A stretch of 64,000 nucleotides of DNA from Nitrosospira sp. (GTDB taxonomy: Bacteria; Pseudomonadota; Gammaproteobacteria; Burkholderiales; Nitrosomonadaceae): the NCBI GenBank assembly GCA_013821425.1, contig JACDGV010000002.1:186001-250000 (forward strand). Reading direction: 5' to 3'. The translations under genes were made by a program, and so were the position numbers. Of the stretch, positions 1 through 8,447 are shown piece after piece. Positions within the stretch are counted from its first letter, which is position 1, and the number at the start of each line of letters is the position of its first letter. Under the pieces are notes generated by a model that did not search any database, had not been told where the DNA came from, and worked only from the letters and a program-made list of their open reading frames with translations.

Positions 1-482
1 GCCAGATCCGGCTCCCGCGTCTGTTTCATCATAAAAGCTTTGAGGGGGGCCGCGCCCTTGTCCAATGCCTGCGCCATCGTAATTTTGTCTTCAGTGTAAG
101 GCTGGTACGCATCCTCGTGAATTCTGTCGAACACAGGACCCATTACAAAAAAAGTAAGAAACAGGGCGAGCCCGACGAGTACCTGGTTGGGCGGCGAAGA
201 CTGGGTGCCGAGCGCCTGGCGCAGCAACGAGAGCACGATGATTATGCGGGTAAAGCCTGTCATCATCAGCAGAGCGGCCGGGAGGAAGGTGAGTGCCGTC
301 AGCAACAGCAGGGTTTGGAGGCTTATCGAATAGTTTTGTCCACCGCCCGGGGTGGGCGTGCTGGTGAACGCCGGCAAACCGGAAGTCTGCGCCAGCGCTA
401 ATAAAGGCGCGGCAAGCAAGGCTACTCCCAGAATGATTCCTGATGCGGTTCGCGCCAGAAACGGAACGCCATTATTTGACAT
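1..482 (-). CDS. fliP: FliP, flagellar export gate protein (3' part beyond the window)
   Basis: Integral membrane subunit of the flagellar type III export gate (FliP/FliQ/FliR). Read on the minus strand from ATG at 482. It shows a cleavable-looking N-terminal hydrophobic segment ending near ALAQ, then the conserved stretch LTALTFLPAALLMMTGFTRI and the RQALGTQSSPPNQVLVGLAL motif typical of FliP. The visible 160 residues end at KQTREPDLA, just before the C-terminal membrane helices, so the gene is truncated only by the window edge. The start overlaps the end of fliO by 11 bp, as in fliOP operons elsewhere. Confidence 0.95.
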   Translation of the reverse strand, partial: MSNNGVPFLARTASGIILGVALLAAPLLALAQTSGLPAFTSTPTPGGGQNYSISLQTLLLLTALTFLPAALLMMTGFTRIIIVLSLLRQALGTQSSPPNQVLVGLALFLTFFVMGPVFDRIHEDAYQPYTEDKITMAQALDKGAAPLKAFMMKQTREPDL

Positions 483-1020
483 GTTGTTCACCGTCGCGCC
501 TTTCCGCCACCTGCCTGAGCCAACCGGGAAAAGGAGCATGGGTTCCGACGTCGCTGCCAGCGGTAATCTCGCCTTTAGGCATGCTATGCAATGCCGTTAC
601 ATGGCCGGGCGCCACGCCGATGACCAGCCAGGTGTCGGCAACTTCCACCAGCACCACTCGCTCACGCTGCCCAACTACTGAACTGCCGATAATCTTGACG
701 GCGGCAGCAGCGCTTCGCTGCATGCCGGCAAAGCGCCTAAGCAGCCAGGCACAGCCCGCGATCACGGCAAGCACGACCACCAGACCGAGCATAACCTGGA
801 GCATGCCCCCGTAGGAGGCGGAAGTGTTGCTTGCTACCTTCGTTGCCTCGATCGCATGGGCTAGCGTGCCGGAAAGCCAAAATACCGCAGCAGTGAGAAA
901 ACTCGTTCCCCGAGCGCAATTCCGGCAACGCAATGGCCCGCCATGTTGGAATAATTTATTTCTAATGGTGCTCATTCTGAAGTCAGGCCTGCTTGCGCTG
1001 CCGTCGGAGGAGATGTTCAT
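472..1020 (-). CDS. fliO: FliO, flagellar biosynthesis protein
   Basis: FliO is a small bitopic membrane protein that helps assemble the FliP ring of the export gate. The product has a signal-like hydrophobic N-terminal segment, a membrane helix (VMLGLVVVLAVIAGCAWLL) and a cytoplasmic part with GSSVVGQRERVVLVEV and WLVIGVAPGHV, the typical FliO core. The start is uncertain: ATG at 1020 or ATG at 975 both leave the helices intact, and neither has a strong ribosome site. A still longer frame would run into fliN and is unlikely. It lies between fliN and fliP. Confidence 0.85.
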   Translation of the reverse strand: MNISSDGSASRPDFRMSTIRNKLFQHGGPLRCRNCARGTSFLTAAVFWLSGTLAHAIEATKVASNTSASYGGMLQVMLGLVVVLAVIAGCAWLLRRFAGMQRSAAAAVKIIGSSVVGQRERVVLVEVADTWLVIGVAPGHVTALHSMPKGEITAGSDVGTHAPFPGWLRQVAERRDGEQHVK

Positions 1021-1054
1021 GTTGTTCACGTTTTCGGTGTGAGGGCTTGGCGGT

Positions 1055-1510
1055 TTAGCGGTTGAGCTTGCGAATCCGCTCGCTGGGAGTGATGATGTCA
1101 GTGAGCCGGATTCCGAATTTTTCGTTGACCACCACCACCTCGCCCTGGGCAATCAGATACCCGTTCACCAGCACATCCATTGGCTCGCCTGCCAGGCCAT
1201 CAAGTTCCACGACCGAACCCTGGGCCAGTTGGAGAAGATTCTTGATCGCAATTTTGGTGCGCCCCAACTGCACGGTGAGCTGAACCGGTATGTCCATAAT
1301 CATGTCCATGTCATGATTAGCCGTTGCCTTTTGCGGGCTCGTGAATTGTTCGAAAATCGGAGAAGAGGCGGCATCTGCTGTGCCGGTCTTGGTATTTTCC
1401 TGCTCCGCCACACGAGCTGCCGGATTTATATTTTTTGTGGACACGTCAGTTACCTCAGGTTTATTCGTGAAGGGTCGCCTCGAAAGGTTGCGGCGGTCAT
1501 CCGGGTTCAT
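1055..1510 (-). CDS. fliN: FliN, flagellar motor switch protein
   Basis: Component of the C-ring switch complex with FliM and FliG, at the cytoplasmic face of the basal body. The C-terminal half carries the SpoA/surface-presentation domain: DIPVQLTVQLGRTKIAIKNL, then GSVVELDGLAGEPMDVLVNG, then GEVVVVNEKFGIRLTDI. The N-terminal 65 residues are a polar, low-complexity extension, which is common in betaproteobacteria. The 151-residue length fits. Its ATG overlaps the fliM stop by 4 bp, which indicates translational coupling. Confidence 0.96.
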   Translation of the reverse strand: MNPDDRRNLSRRPFTNKPEVTDVSTKNINPAARVAEQENTKTGTADAASSPIFEQFTSPQKATANHDMDMIMDIPVQLTVQLGRTKIAIKNLLQLAQGSVVELDGLAGEPMDVLVNGYLIAQGEVVVVNEKFGIRLTDIITPSERIRKLNR

Positions 1511-2484
1511 TCGTTACTCGCAGAAGTGAGCATCTTTTCCATGCGCAGCGCATACCGGCCGTTGGAAATTCCATACCGGCATTCCATCACGGGTACGCCG
1601 TCCACGCTTGCGGTTACGAATTCCGGTATATCCAGGGGAATCATATCTCCCACCTGCATGTTGAGTATTTGATCGAGCCTCACCTGCACATGCGTCAGGT
1701 TTACCAGCATCGTAACCTCCGCCGACTGTACCTGTTTCGACAAACGGCCGACCCATCGCTTGTCGACCTCCAGCGCCTCGCCCTGCACACTGCTGGAGAG
1801 AAGGTCGCGAATCGGTTCGAGAATGGAATACGGCATGCAAATGTGCATCTCTCCTACTACCGTCCCAAAATTGACTTCGAATGAGGTGGCAACGACAACT
1901 TCGTTAGGTGTGGCAACATTCGCAAAATGGGTATTTGTTTCGGCGCGAACATATTCGAACTCGATCGGATAAACGGGATGCCATGACTTGCTATAGCTGT
2001 CGAATACCAGGTTGAGCAGACGCTGGATAATGCGTTGCTCGGTCTGCGTGAAGTCGCGGCCCTCCGTCTTCGGCTGGAAGCGGCCGTCCCCCCCAAAAAG
2101 ATTGTCAACGACAAGAAATACCATTACGGGGTCGAACACGAAAAGTGATGTTCCACGTAATGGCTTCACATGCACCAGGTTGAGATTGCTTGGCACCACC
2201 AGGGTGCGCACGAATTCGCTGAATTTGATTACCCTCACCGGCCCAGCGGTAACATTTGCGCTCCGACGCATGAAATTGAACAAACCGAGACGCAAAAGAC
2301 GCGCGAAACGCTCGTTGATGATCTCAAGCGTAGGCATGCGTCCGCGCACGATACGCTCCTGGGTCGCCAGATTGTAGGGACGAAAGCTTGAGACCGGACT
2401 GTTCTGATGAGTTGTAGCCGGTTCGCTGGGCACGCCCTTGAGCAGGGCGTCCACCTCTTCCTGGCAAAGAAAGTCTTTTCTCAT
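1507..2484 (-). CDS. fliM: FliM, flagellar motor switch protein
   Basis: Switch protein that binds phosphorylated CheY and changes rotation direction. The N-terminus has a CheY-binding-like peptide (FLCQEEVDALL), followed by the CheC-like middle domain (ERFARLLRLGLFNFMRRSANV; PLRGTSLFVFDP; DNLFGGDGRF) and the C-terminal FliN-like domain (VGDMIPLDIPEFVTASVDGVP). At 325 residues the length is normal. It sits 5 bp after fliL and overlaps fliN by 4 bp. Confidence 0.97.
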   Translation of the reverse strand: MRKDFLCQEEVDALLKGVPSEPATTHQNSPVSSFRPYNLATQERIVRGRMPTLEIINERFARLLRLGLFNFMRRSANVTAGPVRVIKFSEFVRTLVVPSNLNLVHVKPLRGTSLFVFDPVMVFLVVDNLFGGDGRFQPKTEGRDFTQTEQRIIQRLLNLVFDSYSKSWHPVYPIEFEYVRAETNTHFANVATPNEVVVATSFEVNFGTVVGEMHICMPYSILEPIRDLLSSSVQGEALEVDKRWVGRLSKQVQSAEVTMLVNLTHVQVRLDQILNMQVGDMIPLDIPEFVTASVDGVPVMECRYGISNGRYALRMEKMLTSASNE

Positions 2485-2489
2485 ACGCT

Positions 2490-2990
2490 TTACTGGATCA
2501 CGAAAGAAGTGAAAAGTACACTTTCAACCGACTGGCCGGGACGTCCCTCAGTAAACGGCTGATTTATCTCCGCGGTCAACTCGGAGGCCAGCTTCCTTTT
2601 GCCTTCGATGGTGGCAATCTGTAATGCCGCCTTGCTGGAGAGCAGCAGCAAGATGCGGTTGCGCACTTCGGGCATGTGCAACTTGATCAATTCCACCGTC
2701 CTGTCATCTTCAACCTTCAAAGTCAGACTGGTCTGCAGGTGCTGGTCGCTATGCTCCGATTGGAGGTTGACCGTGAATGTGTCCAGGCTCAAGAAAATAG
2801 GAGGTTTTGGCTTTTCCGAATGTGTCATGGCGCCCTCAGTCCGGGTAAAATACCATGTCGCGCCACCACCCCCCGCCGCCGCCAGCAGCACGCACAAAGC
2901 GATCACCAGAACCCGTTTCCCTTTCCCGCGCTCGCGATCTCCCGGGGTTGCCGCTGAGCCATTTTCCGATCTGCTTGGTCTTGCCGCCAT
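2490..2990 (-). CDS. fliL: FliL, flagellar basal body-associated protein
   Basis: FliL is a single-pass inner-membrane protein that stabilises stator engagement. From ATG 2990 the product has a short basic cytoplasmic tail, a membrane helix (VLVIALCVLLAAAGGGGATWYF) and a periplasmic domain with FLSLDTFTVNLQ and MPEVRNRILLLLSSK. The upstream frame continues to 3059, but ATG 2990 is preferred because it is preceded by an AGGAA site and gives a normal N-terminus. It is the first gene of the fliLMNOP string. The 200 bp upstream hold no gene. Confidence 0.94.
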   Translation of the reverse strand: MAARPSRSENGSAATPGDRERGKGKRVLVIALCVLLAAAGGGGATWYFTRTEGAMTHSEKPKPPIFLSLDTFTVNLQSEHSDQHLQTSLTLKVEDDRTVELIKLHMPEVRNRILLLLSSKAALQIATIEGKRKLASELTAEINQPFTEGRPGQSVESVLFTSFVIQ

Positions 2991-3135
2991 GATGCGTTCC
3001 TGTTGCAAAGTGTGGGGGAGATTATTGAGCGGACCGCGTCTTGGCAGTGCGAGAAACAAACGGGGAAAAACGTACCAACTCCTGAATTTCCCATCCCGTG
3101 CGACCCGGGGGACCTATACCAACGCAATGCTTCAC

Positions 3136-3151
3136 GTCCTCGTTGGAGGAC
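3136..3151. repeat. Perfect inverted repeat in the fliK-fliL gap
   Basis: GTCCTC-gttg-GAGGAC is a perfect 6-bp stem with a 4-nt loop, about 40 nt beyond the fliK stop in the 200-bp gap 2991-3190. No T-run follows on either strand, so a simple intrinsic terminator is not supported. Nothing else was recognised in the gap and no convincing promoter was found. Confidence 0.35.
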
Positions 3152-3190
3152 TGCTCTCGTAACAAATCCGGTTTTCGCAAAGCTAATACA

Positions 3191-4696
3191 TTAGGCGAAT
3201 ATGTCGACGAGCCTGTTCTTCGCCAGATGATTGGCAGTAGAACTTGTGCCGATGTTTCCGGCCGCCGTCATCCCCTGACTACCGCCGCCAGAATGCGCGC
3301 TGCGGCCCCCTTGCTGCTCGAATCCGCTTTTCTGCCCGGAGCTATCGGAACTGACGCTGACATGACCTAGACTGATTCCGCTTTCCGCCATCATTTCCCT
3401 CAGTCGTGGCAGTGCAGCTTCAAGGGCCTGCCGCACATCGGCATGTTGCGAAAAGAATGTTGCGTTCGCCTGGTCGTTGATAATGGACAAGGCAACTTGC
3501 AGAGGGCCCAGGCCGGGCGGGTTAAGACTCAGTTGCGCAATCTGCTGCTGTTGAGAGACCATCCAGAGCACTTTCTGACCCAGAGCGTTGTCCCAATCCG
3601 CCGTGCCGAGGCGAGGTTCCAGCCTTGGTGCGGCAACGTCAGGTGAATCAACTCCGGAAAGCGCAAGAACCGGCTCGACTACAGGTGCTGACAGCGGAGA
3701 TTCCATTCGTGACGCCATATGGTTCAGAGATATAAAAGAAAATTCCGGTAGGGATTTCGGCAAGCTTTCGCTGATTGGAGTCCCCCCGGGCACCGGGAAG
3801 CCGTGTTCAAGGTGAGGCGAAGTGCCTCGTCGCGTACCTACGTCCGGGCCAGATGCCATGTCTCGAATGGAAGCTGCGTGGATAACAGTCGCTTGTGTCG
3901 CTTTGGGCGGCGGCGCACCTGATACTTTAGAATTCTCTGCGATGAGGTCTGCCGTAGACATAGGCGAAGCCATAGCGGTGTTGCCCTTGCCAGGCTGCGA
4001 AAAAACAGTATTGACAGCACGCTGCCCGATAGCAGCCGCAAATGCTGTCGGGCCTGGCGCATCGGGCGGGGCAGTAGCGTCATCCTCGACCTGCGCGGTG
4101 GTTCGGAAATAAGCAAGGGTAGCGGCGGCGGTACGCGGATCATCGGTTGCTGCCTCGGAAAGGGTATTGGTTGGACGCGTAATCGGGTCATCGGCTGCCG
4201 CCTCGATCCCGCTCTTTGTTCCGGTACCCGCTCGTGCTTTAGGGCGATTTTCGAATGGGGTCGCAGCCGGGCCCGCGGCAGGGTCGGAACCCGGAGGCTT
4301 AGTCATGTGCTGAGTAATGCCCGCCCGAAGCAGGCTCTCCATGCCTGCGGGACTGGTTTCCCTATCCCTGAAATTTTCTGGAAGACGCATTTCCATGTCT
4401 CGAATGATGGCAAGACCCTCCAGAACCTCGGTATCTCCATCCACTATCGCGGCATTTTCGCGCAGGCTGGCCGACCCCGTGTCCGTATCCGCTGATGCAA
4501 TCTTGGATACGTTTTCGTTGGCGTTTTCCTTGACGTTGTCCTTCGCGCCATCCTTGCCGCTCATTTCGTAATCCAGCATCTTGCCGAAACTAGCAGTTTC
4601 GACTGGCTGCGTGTTCTCCGCGGCCCGGATAGCCGCAGCGGGGCCTTTGGGGGCCAGCGAAGAAGAATTGTGGAGCATGGGCAGGGGTGGCATCAT
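3191..4696 (-). CDS. fliK: FliK, flagellar hook-length control protein
   Basis: Molecular ruler that is exported during hook growth and switches FlhB specificity. Of 501 residues, the first 350 or so are Ala/Thr/Pro-rich and poorly conserved. The C-terminal part is the Flg_hook domain: KVLWMVSQQQQIAQLSLNPP, then LGPLQVALSIIND, then RQALEAALPRLREMMAESGI and a Gly/Ser-rich tail. This is the canonical FliK layout. It follows fliJ by 45 bp. A second, shorter FliK-like gene lies at 11171-12247. Confidence 0.93.
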   Translation of the reverse strand: MMPPLPMLHNSSSLAPKGPAAAIRAAENTQPVETASFGKMLDYEMSGKDGAKDNVKENANENVSKIASADTDTGSASLRENAAIVDGDTEVLEGLAIIRDMEMRLPENFRDRETSPAGMESLLRAGITQHMTKPPGSDPAAGPAATPFENRPKARAGTGTKSGIEAAADDPITRPTNTLSEAATDDPRTAAATLAYFRTTAQVEDDATAPPDAPGPTAFAAAIGQRAVNTVFSQPGKGNTAMASPMSTADLIAENSKVSGAPPPKATQATVIHAASIRDMASGPDVGTRRGTSPHLEHGFPVPGGTPISESLPKSLPEFSFISLNHMASRMESPLSAPVVEPVLALSGVDSPDVAAPRLEPRLGTADWDNALGQKVLWMVSQQQQIAQLSLNPPGLGPLQVALSIINDQANATFFSQHADVRQALEAALPRLREMMAESGISLGHVSVSSDSSGQKSGFEQQGGRSAHSGGGSQGMTAAGNIGTSSTANHLAKNRLVDIFA

Positions 4697-4741
4697 CTAT
4701 TTTCAGTGCTCGGTGGTAGGGGACAAGTCAGGGGAAGATGA

Positions 4742-5188
4742 TTATGATGGCTCTCGCCGCGCAACCGCATTGCTTGCGTGTTCGTCCGTTTCTCGTTGCT
4801 CACGCCTTCTCGCTCGTAGCAGCCCTTCCTGCGTCTGCCGCTGAGCCAAGGTGTCATAGGAATTAAGCGTGCGCCTGGCCGAGAGCCAGGCCACCTCTCC
4901 TGCCGCGACTCGCTGAACCATCAGATCGAGGGCCGCTCTTTGCTGGGTGATGGCGTCATCAAGCTTATTGAGAAACTCGTGATAATTGCGCCAGTCCGAC
5001 GCCGTAAGTCCTCGCCGCATCGACTCCTGGAAGCGAGCGCGGTACTCGTCCGAATATTGCATTAGCAGGGATAGTTTGGCTTCCATATCCATGCCTTCCG
5101 TGTTCAGTGCGCCGAAGCGCCGGGCCGCGTCGTCCTTGCGGGTCTGTGCCAGTTCAATCAGTGTTTCCAAAGCGGAGGGCTTAGGCAT
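4742..5188 (-). CDS. fliJ: FliJ, flagellar export chaperone/ATPase stalk
   Basis: FliJ is the central coiled-coil stalk of the FliI export ATPase ring. The 148-residue product is almost entirely charged helix, with the family pattern ETLIELAQTRKDDAARRFGA near the N-terminus and many Arg/Gln/Glu residues throughout. It lies between fliI (13 bp upstream) and fliK, its usual place. Confidence 0.92.
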   Translation of the reverse strand: MPKPSALETLIELAQTRKDDAARRFGALNTEGMDMEAKLSLLMQYSDEYRARFQESMRRGLTASDWRNYHEFLNKLDDAITQQRAALDLMVQRVAAGEVAWLSARRTLNSYDTLAQRQTQEGLLRARRREQRETDEHASNAVARREPS

Positions 5189-5201
5189 AATAGGCCGGGT
5201 C

Positions 5202-6617
5202 TCAGCTGTTGCCTGAAGCCATTAGCGCGCATAATCTGGTGGAGCTTTCCGTGTAACCGGCGCGCTCCGACATGCTCTGCTGGAGGAACGATTCCAACTG
5301 GGGATGCAGCAAAACCGCGCGGTCAAGCAGCGGGTCCCGTCCGGATGTGTATGCGCCGACACTGATCAGGTCGCGCGAGCGCTGATAACGTGAATAGAGC
5401 TGTTTGAAGGCGCGCACTTTCTCGAAGTCTTCCGGGGAAACCAGGCTGGTCATAGCGCGGCTGATTGACGCTTCGATGTCAATGGCCGGGTAATGACCGC
5501 TTTCCGCGAGCTGGCGCGACAGGACAACGTGCCCGTCGAGGATAGCGCGGGCCGCGTCCGCTATCGGGTCCTGCTGATCGTCTCCCTCCGTCAGCACCGT
5601 ATAGAAAGCAGTTATCGAGCCGCTACCCCTGACGCCGTTTCCCGCTCTTTCCACGAGTTGGGGGAGCCTCGCAAATACCGAGGGCGGATATCCCTTGGTC
5701 ACTGGGGGTTCCCCGATGGCCAGCGAGATTTCGCGTTGCGCCATGGCATAGCGGGTAAGCGAATCCATGATCAGGAGAACATTCTTGCCCTGGTCTCGAA
5801 AGTGCTCCGCGATGGCGGTGGCGTAGGATGCGCCGTGCAACCTCATGAGGGGCCAGGTATCGGCGGGCGCGGCGACCACCACAGAGCGGGCCAATCCTTC
5901 AGGCCCCAGAATTTGCTCGATAAAGTCCTTGACCTCGCGGCCCCGCTCTCCGATCAGGCCGACCACGATTACGTCGGCGCTGGTGTAACGCGCCATCATA
6001 CCGAGCAGGACGCTTTTCCCCACGCCCGACCCGGCAAACAGACCCATCCGTTGGCCACGACCGACGGTCAGCAGCGCATTTATGGCACGTACTCCCACGT
6101 CCAGGGCCTGATTGATCGGTTCCCGATCAAGCGGATTGATGGGCTGGCTGCCGAAGGGAGCGCATTGCTCTATCTTCAACGGTCCGAGTCCGTCCAACGG
6201 GCGCCCGGCGCCGTCCAGAACCCGTCCCAGCAGACCTTCTCCCACGGGATATCGTCTAACCTGGTCCGATGCACGCCGCCGCATCTGGCCTGGACTACGG
6301 GGCGCAGCCAGTTCTCCGGCGTGTTCCCATGGAATAACCTTGGCACCTGGCGTCAGGCCGAACACATCCTTGGCCGGCATCAGGTAAAGCCGATCGCCAT
6401 GAAACCCCACTACCTCTGCCTCCACGCTGTTGCCATTCGGCATTAGTACCGTGCAGCCGCTTCCTACCGCAAGCTTGAGTCCGGTTGCTTCCATTATTAA
6501 TCCGGTAACACGTGTCAGGGTGCCAGAAAACTGAAAGGGCTGGGAACCTGCGGCCAGATCCCCGCAACTCCTGAGGAAGGATCGCCACTGGTCAGTATGG
6601 GTTGAGGTTTGCACCAT
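5202..6617 (-). CDS. fliI: FliI, flagellum-specific export ATP synthase
   Basis: Export ATPase of the flagellar type III apparatus, homologous to the F1 beta subunit. The Walker A loop is [15 protein letters not shown], the [20 protein letters not shown] segment follows, and Walker B is [18 protein letters not shown]. The C-terminal helical domain ends after [14 protein letters not shown]. At 471 residues it is full length. GGAG lies just upstream of the ATG, which follows the fliH stop by 2 nt. A long antisense frame inside it is rejected. Confidence 0.97.
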   Translation of the reverse strand: MVQTSTHTDQWRSFLRSCGDLAAGSQPFQFSGTLTRVTGLIMEATGLKLAVGSGCTVLMPNGNSVEAEVVGFHGDRLYLMPAKDVFGLTPGAKVIPWEHAGELAAPRSPGQMRRRASDQVRRYPVGEGLLGRVLDGAGRPLDGLGPLKIEQCAPFGSQPINPLDREPINQALDVGVRAINALLTVGRGQRMGLFAGSGVGKSVLLGMMARYTSADVIVVGLIGERGREVKDFIEQILGPEGLARSVVVAAPADTWPLMRLHGASYATAIAEHFRDQGKNVLLIMDSLTRYAMAQREISLAIGEPPVTKGYPPSVFARLPQLVERAGNGVRGSGSITAFYTVLTEGDDQQDPIADAARAILDGHVVLSRQLAESGHYPAIDIEASISRAMTSLVSPEDFEKVRAFKQLYSRYQRSRDLISVGAYTSGRDPLLDRAVLLHPQLESFLQQSMSERAGYTESSTRLCALMASGNS

Positions 6618-6619
6618 CC

Positions 6620-7318
6620 CTACTCCAGCCAGTCGCCATTCTGGCCCAGCGCTTGGGCAACACGCTTCCAGCGAGTCGCCATGGTGGCGTCAACATGGCT
6701 GTTGCCCATCCTTATCCGGCAGCCGCCGCGTTCAAGCCGGGAATCGATGGAAATCTCGCAATCATTGAGTTCGTGGTTCAGGTGCTCCCGCACCAGGGCA
6801 GCGTCTTCGGGATGCAAAAACAATTGCGCCGGCTGATTGAAGCCAGGCTCGCATTGAATGCATTCGCGCACTACCGCACAAACAAGCTCAGGCTTTACCC
6901 GTAGGGCCCCACGTATCATCTGTTCTGAAAGGCCGAGAGCCAGGATAAGCAAGTTATTGCCAATTGTTTGATCCGCATCAGCCAGGCTTTGTTGGAAATT
7001 GCGGAACATATCCTGAAATTTCGCCGCCTCCGATGCTACCTGTTCTCTGCCAGCCTCATAACCCGCCTTTGTTCCCGCTTCCTGGCCCGCGGCATACCCT
7101 GCAGCATAGCCTTCGTCCTGGGCCTGCTTGTACATATGCTCGATGTCCTGGACGGTCGGCAGGCCAACGGACGCATCTACGGGGGCAGCCTCGTCTTCAC
7201 CGTTCTGGTTTTCCAGGCCAGATTTGCTCGCGGGCAAGGTCGGGAGTTGCTCGAAGGCGTTCATTTCCCAGCGCCGATAGGCACGCGAACTCTCCTTCGA
7301 AATTATCCGGTTGGTCAT
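6620..7318 (-). CDS. fliH: FliH, flagellar assembly protein, FliI regulator
   Basis: FliH binds FliI and docks it at FliN. The product contains the glycine-zipper-like stretch [22 protein letters not shown] (GxxxG repeats) typical of FliH and the C-terminal [20 protein letters not shown] domain. Start choice: ATG 7318 lies 2 nt after the stop of a 43-codon ORF and fits coupling; GTG 7327 is nearer to an AAGGAA site and would add three residues. It lies directly upstream of fliI. Confidence 0.93.
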   Translation of the reverse strand: MTNRIISKESSRAYRRWEMNAFEQLPTLPASKSGLENQNGEDEAAPVDASVGLPTVQDIEHMYKQAQDEGYAAGYAAGQEAGTKAGYEAGREQVASEAAKFQDMFRNFQQSLADADQTIGNNLLILALGLSEQMIRGALRVKPELVCAVVRECIQCEPGFNQPAQLFLHPEDAALVREHLNHELNDCEISIDSRLERGGCRIRMGNSHVDATMATRWKRVAQALGQNGDWLE

Positions 7319-7320
7319 GG

Positions 7321-7452
7321 TTACCACTTATTTCCTTTTACGCAATTTTTCAATCGCCAGAGGTTTTGGATAGGACTCTCCACGGCCTCCAGAACTGTCC
7401 TCGCGCCCACGCGGAACTTGTTCAGGGTTTCTTTAAGCCAAATCTTCCTCAT
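7321..7452 (-). CDS. Candidate 43-residue protein between fliG and fliH
   Basis: A short frame exactly fills the gap between fliG and fliH. Its ATG at 7452 overlaps the fliG TGA (ATGA), and its TAA ends 2 nt before the fliH ATG. The predicted peptide begins MRKIWLKETLNKFRVGAR and ends KNCVKGNKW. It is basic, with an amphipathic helical look, one Cys and no signal peptide. Both junctions have the geometry of translational coupling, but no family is recognised. It could be a real minor gene or a translated spacer. Confidence 0.5.
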   Translation of the reverse strand: MRKIWLKETLNKFRVGARTVLEAVESPIQNLWRLKNCVKGNKW

Positions 7453-8447
7453 ACGTAGCTCTCTTCATTCTTGCTACCGAACACGACCTGCCCTTCATCC
7501 GCAAGCCGCCGGACGACCTGTAGAATCTGTTTTTGCTGGGTCTCCACCTCGCTTACCCGTACCGGCCCCATCGCTTCCAGGTCTTCCCGAAGTATCTCCG
7601 AGGCCCGCTTCGACATATTCCTGAACACCTTTTCCCGCAGTTCCCAGGCAGCGCCCTTGAGGGCAATGGCCAATGAGTCGGATTGAATTTCTCGCAGCAG
7701 CGTTTGAATACCACGGTCGTCGATGTCCATCAGGTTTTCGAATACGAGCATCTCGTCCATTATTTTCTGCGCCAGGTCCTCATCGAATTCGCGTAAATTA
7801 TCCAGTACTGAAGTCTCGGCGGCACTCCCCATGAAATTGATGATTTCCGCTGCCGTGCGAATACCACCCACCGAGCTCTTGTTGATATTCTCGCTGCCCG
7901 ACAACAGGTCTGTCAGCACCGTATTGAGTTCGCGTAGTGCCGAAGGTTGAATGCCCTCGAGCGTCGCTATCCGAAGCAGCACGTCATTGCGTAGCTGCTC
8001 GCTGAGTTGTCCTAGAATTTCGCTGGCCTGATTGCGGTCCAGGTGCACCAGGATAGTGGCAATAATTTGCGGATGCTCGCCCTTTATCAGCTCTGCCACG
8101 GACTGAGAATCAATCCACTTCAGGCCTTCGATGCCGCTCGTATCGTGCCCCTCAAGAATACGGCTGATGTTATCGGTGGACTTGTCTTCATCCAGCGCTC
8201 TTTCAAGTACCGTGCGCGCATAGTTCTCCGAATCAAGATCCAGAAAAAGCGGCTCTTCCGTGGCGCGACCACAGAAATCGCTGAGGACAGCACCGACCTG
8301 TTCCCTGCTCAGGTTCTTGAGCCTGGCCATCGCAGCGCCAAGTTTCTGCACCTCCAGTTGGTTAAGGTGTTTCAGTACCTGAACCGCCTCATTCTCTCCC
8401 AGCGAAAGTAGCAGGATAGCGCTCTTATGAATACCTTCCTCATTCAT
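7449..8447 (-). CDS. fliG: FliG, flagellar motor switch protein
   Basis: Torque-generating rotor protein on the MS ring. The N-terminal domain has KSAILLLSLGENEAVQVLKH, the middle domain has GEHPQIIATILVHLDRNQA and LRNDVLLRIATLEGIQP, and the C-terminal domain has FEDL-like LVFENLMDIDDRGIQTLLRE plus the charged ridge region (LKGAAWELREKVFRNMSKRA). The start is placed at ATG 8447, which overlaps the fliF TGA by 4 bp, rather than at the in-frame codon at 8462. Full length, 332 residues. Confidence 0.97.
   Translation of the reverse strand: MNEEGIHKSAILLLSLGENEAVQVLKHLNQLEVQKLGAAMARLKNLSREQVGAVLSDFCGRATEEPLFLDLDSENYARTVLERALDEDKSTDNISRILEGHDTSGIEGLKWIDSQSVAELIKGEHPQIIATILVHLDRNQASEILGQLSEQLRNDVLLRIATLEGIQPSALRELNTVLTDLLSGSENINKSSVGGIRTAAEIINFMGSAAETSVLDNLREFDEDLAQKIMDEMLVFENLMDIDDRGIQTLLREIQSDSLAIALKGAAWELREKVFRNMSKRASEILREDLEAMGPVRVSEVETQQKQILQVVRRLADEGQVVFGSKNEESYV

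Noticed and set aside
5493-6446. 317-codon plus-strand open frame inside fliI
   Set aside because: Antisense to a full-length, motif-complete ATPase; no domain, and caused by the GC-rich codon pattern.
7380-7400. Shared CCTCCAGAACTGTC near 7389 and near 31535
   Set aside because: Fourteen identical bases with no similarity beyond; treated as chance rather than a mobile-element end.
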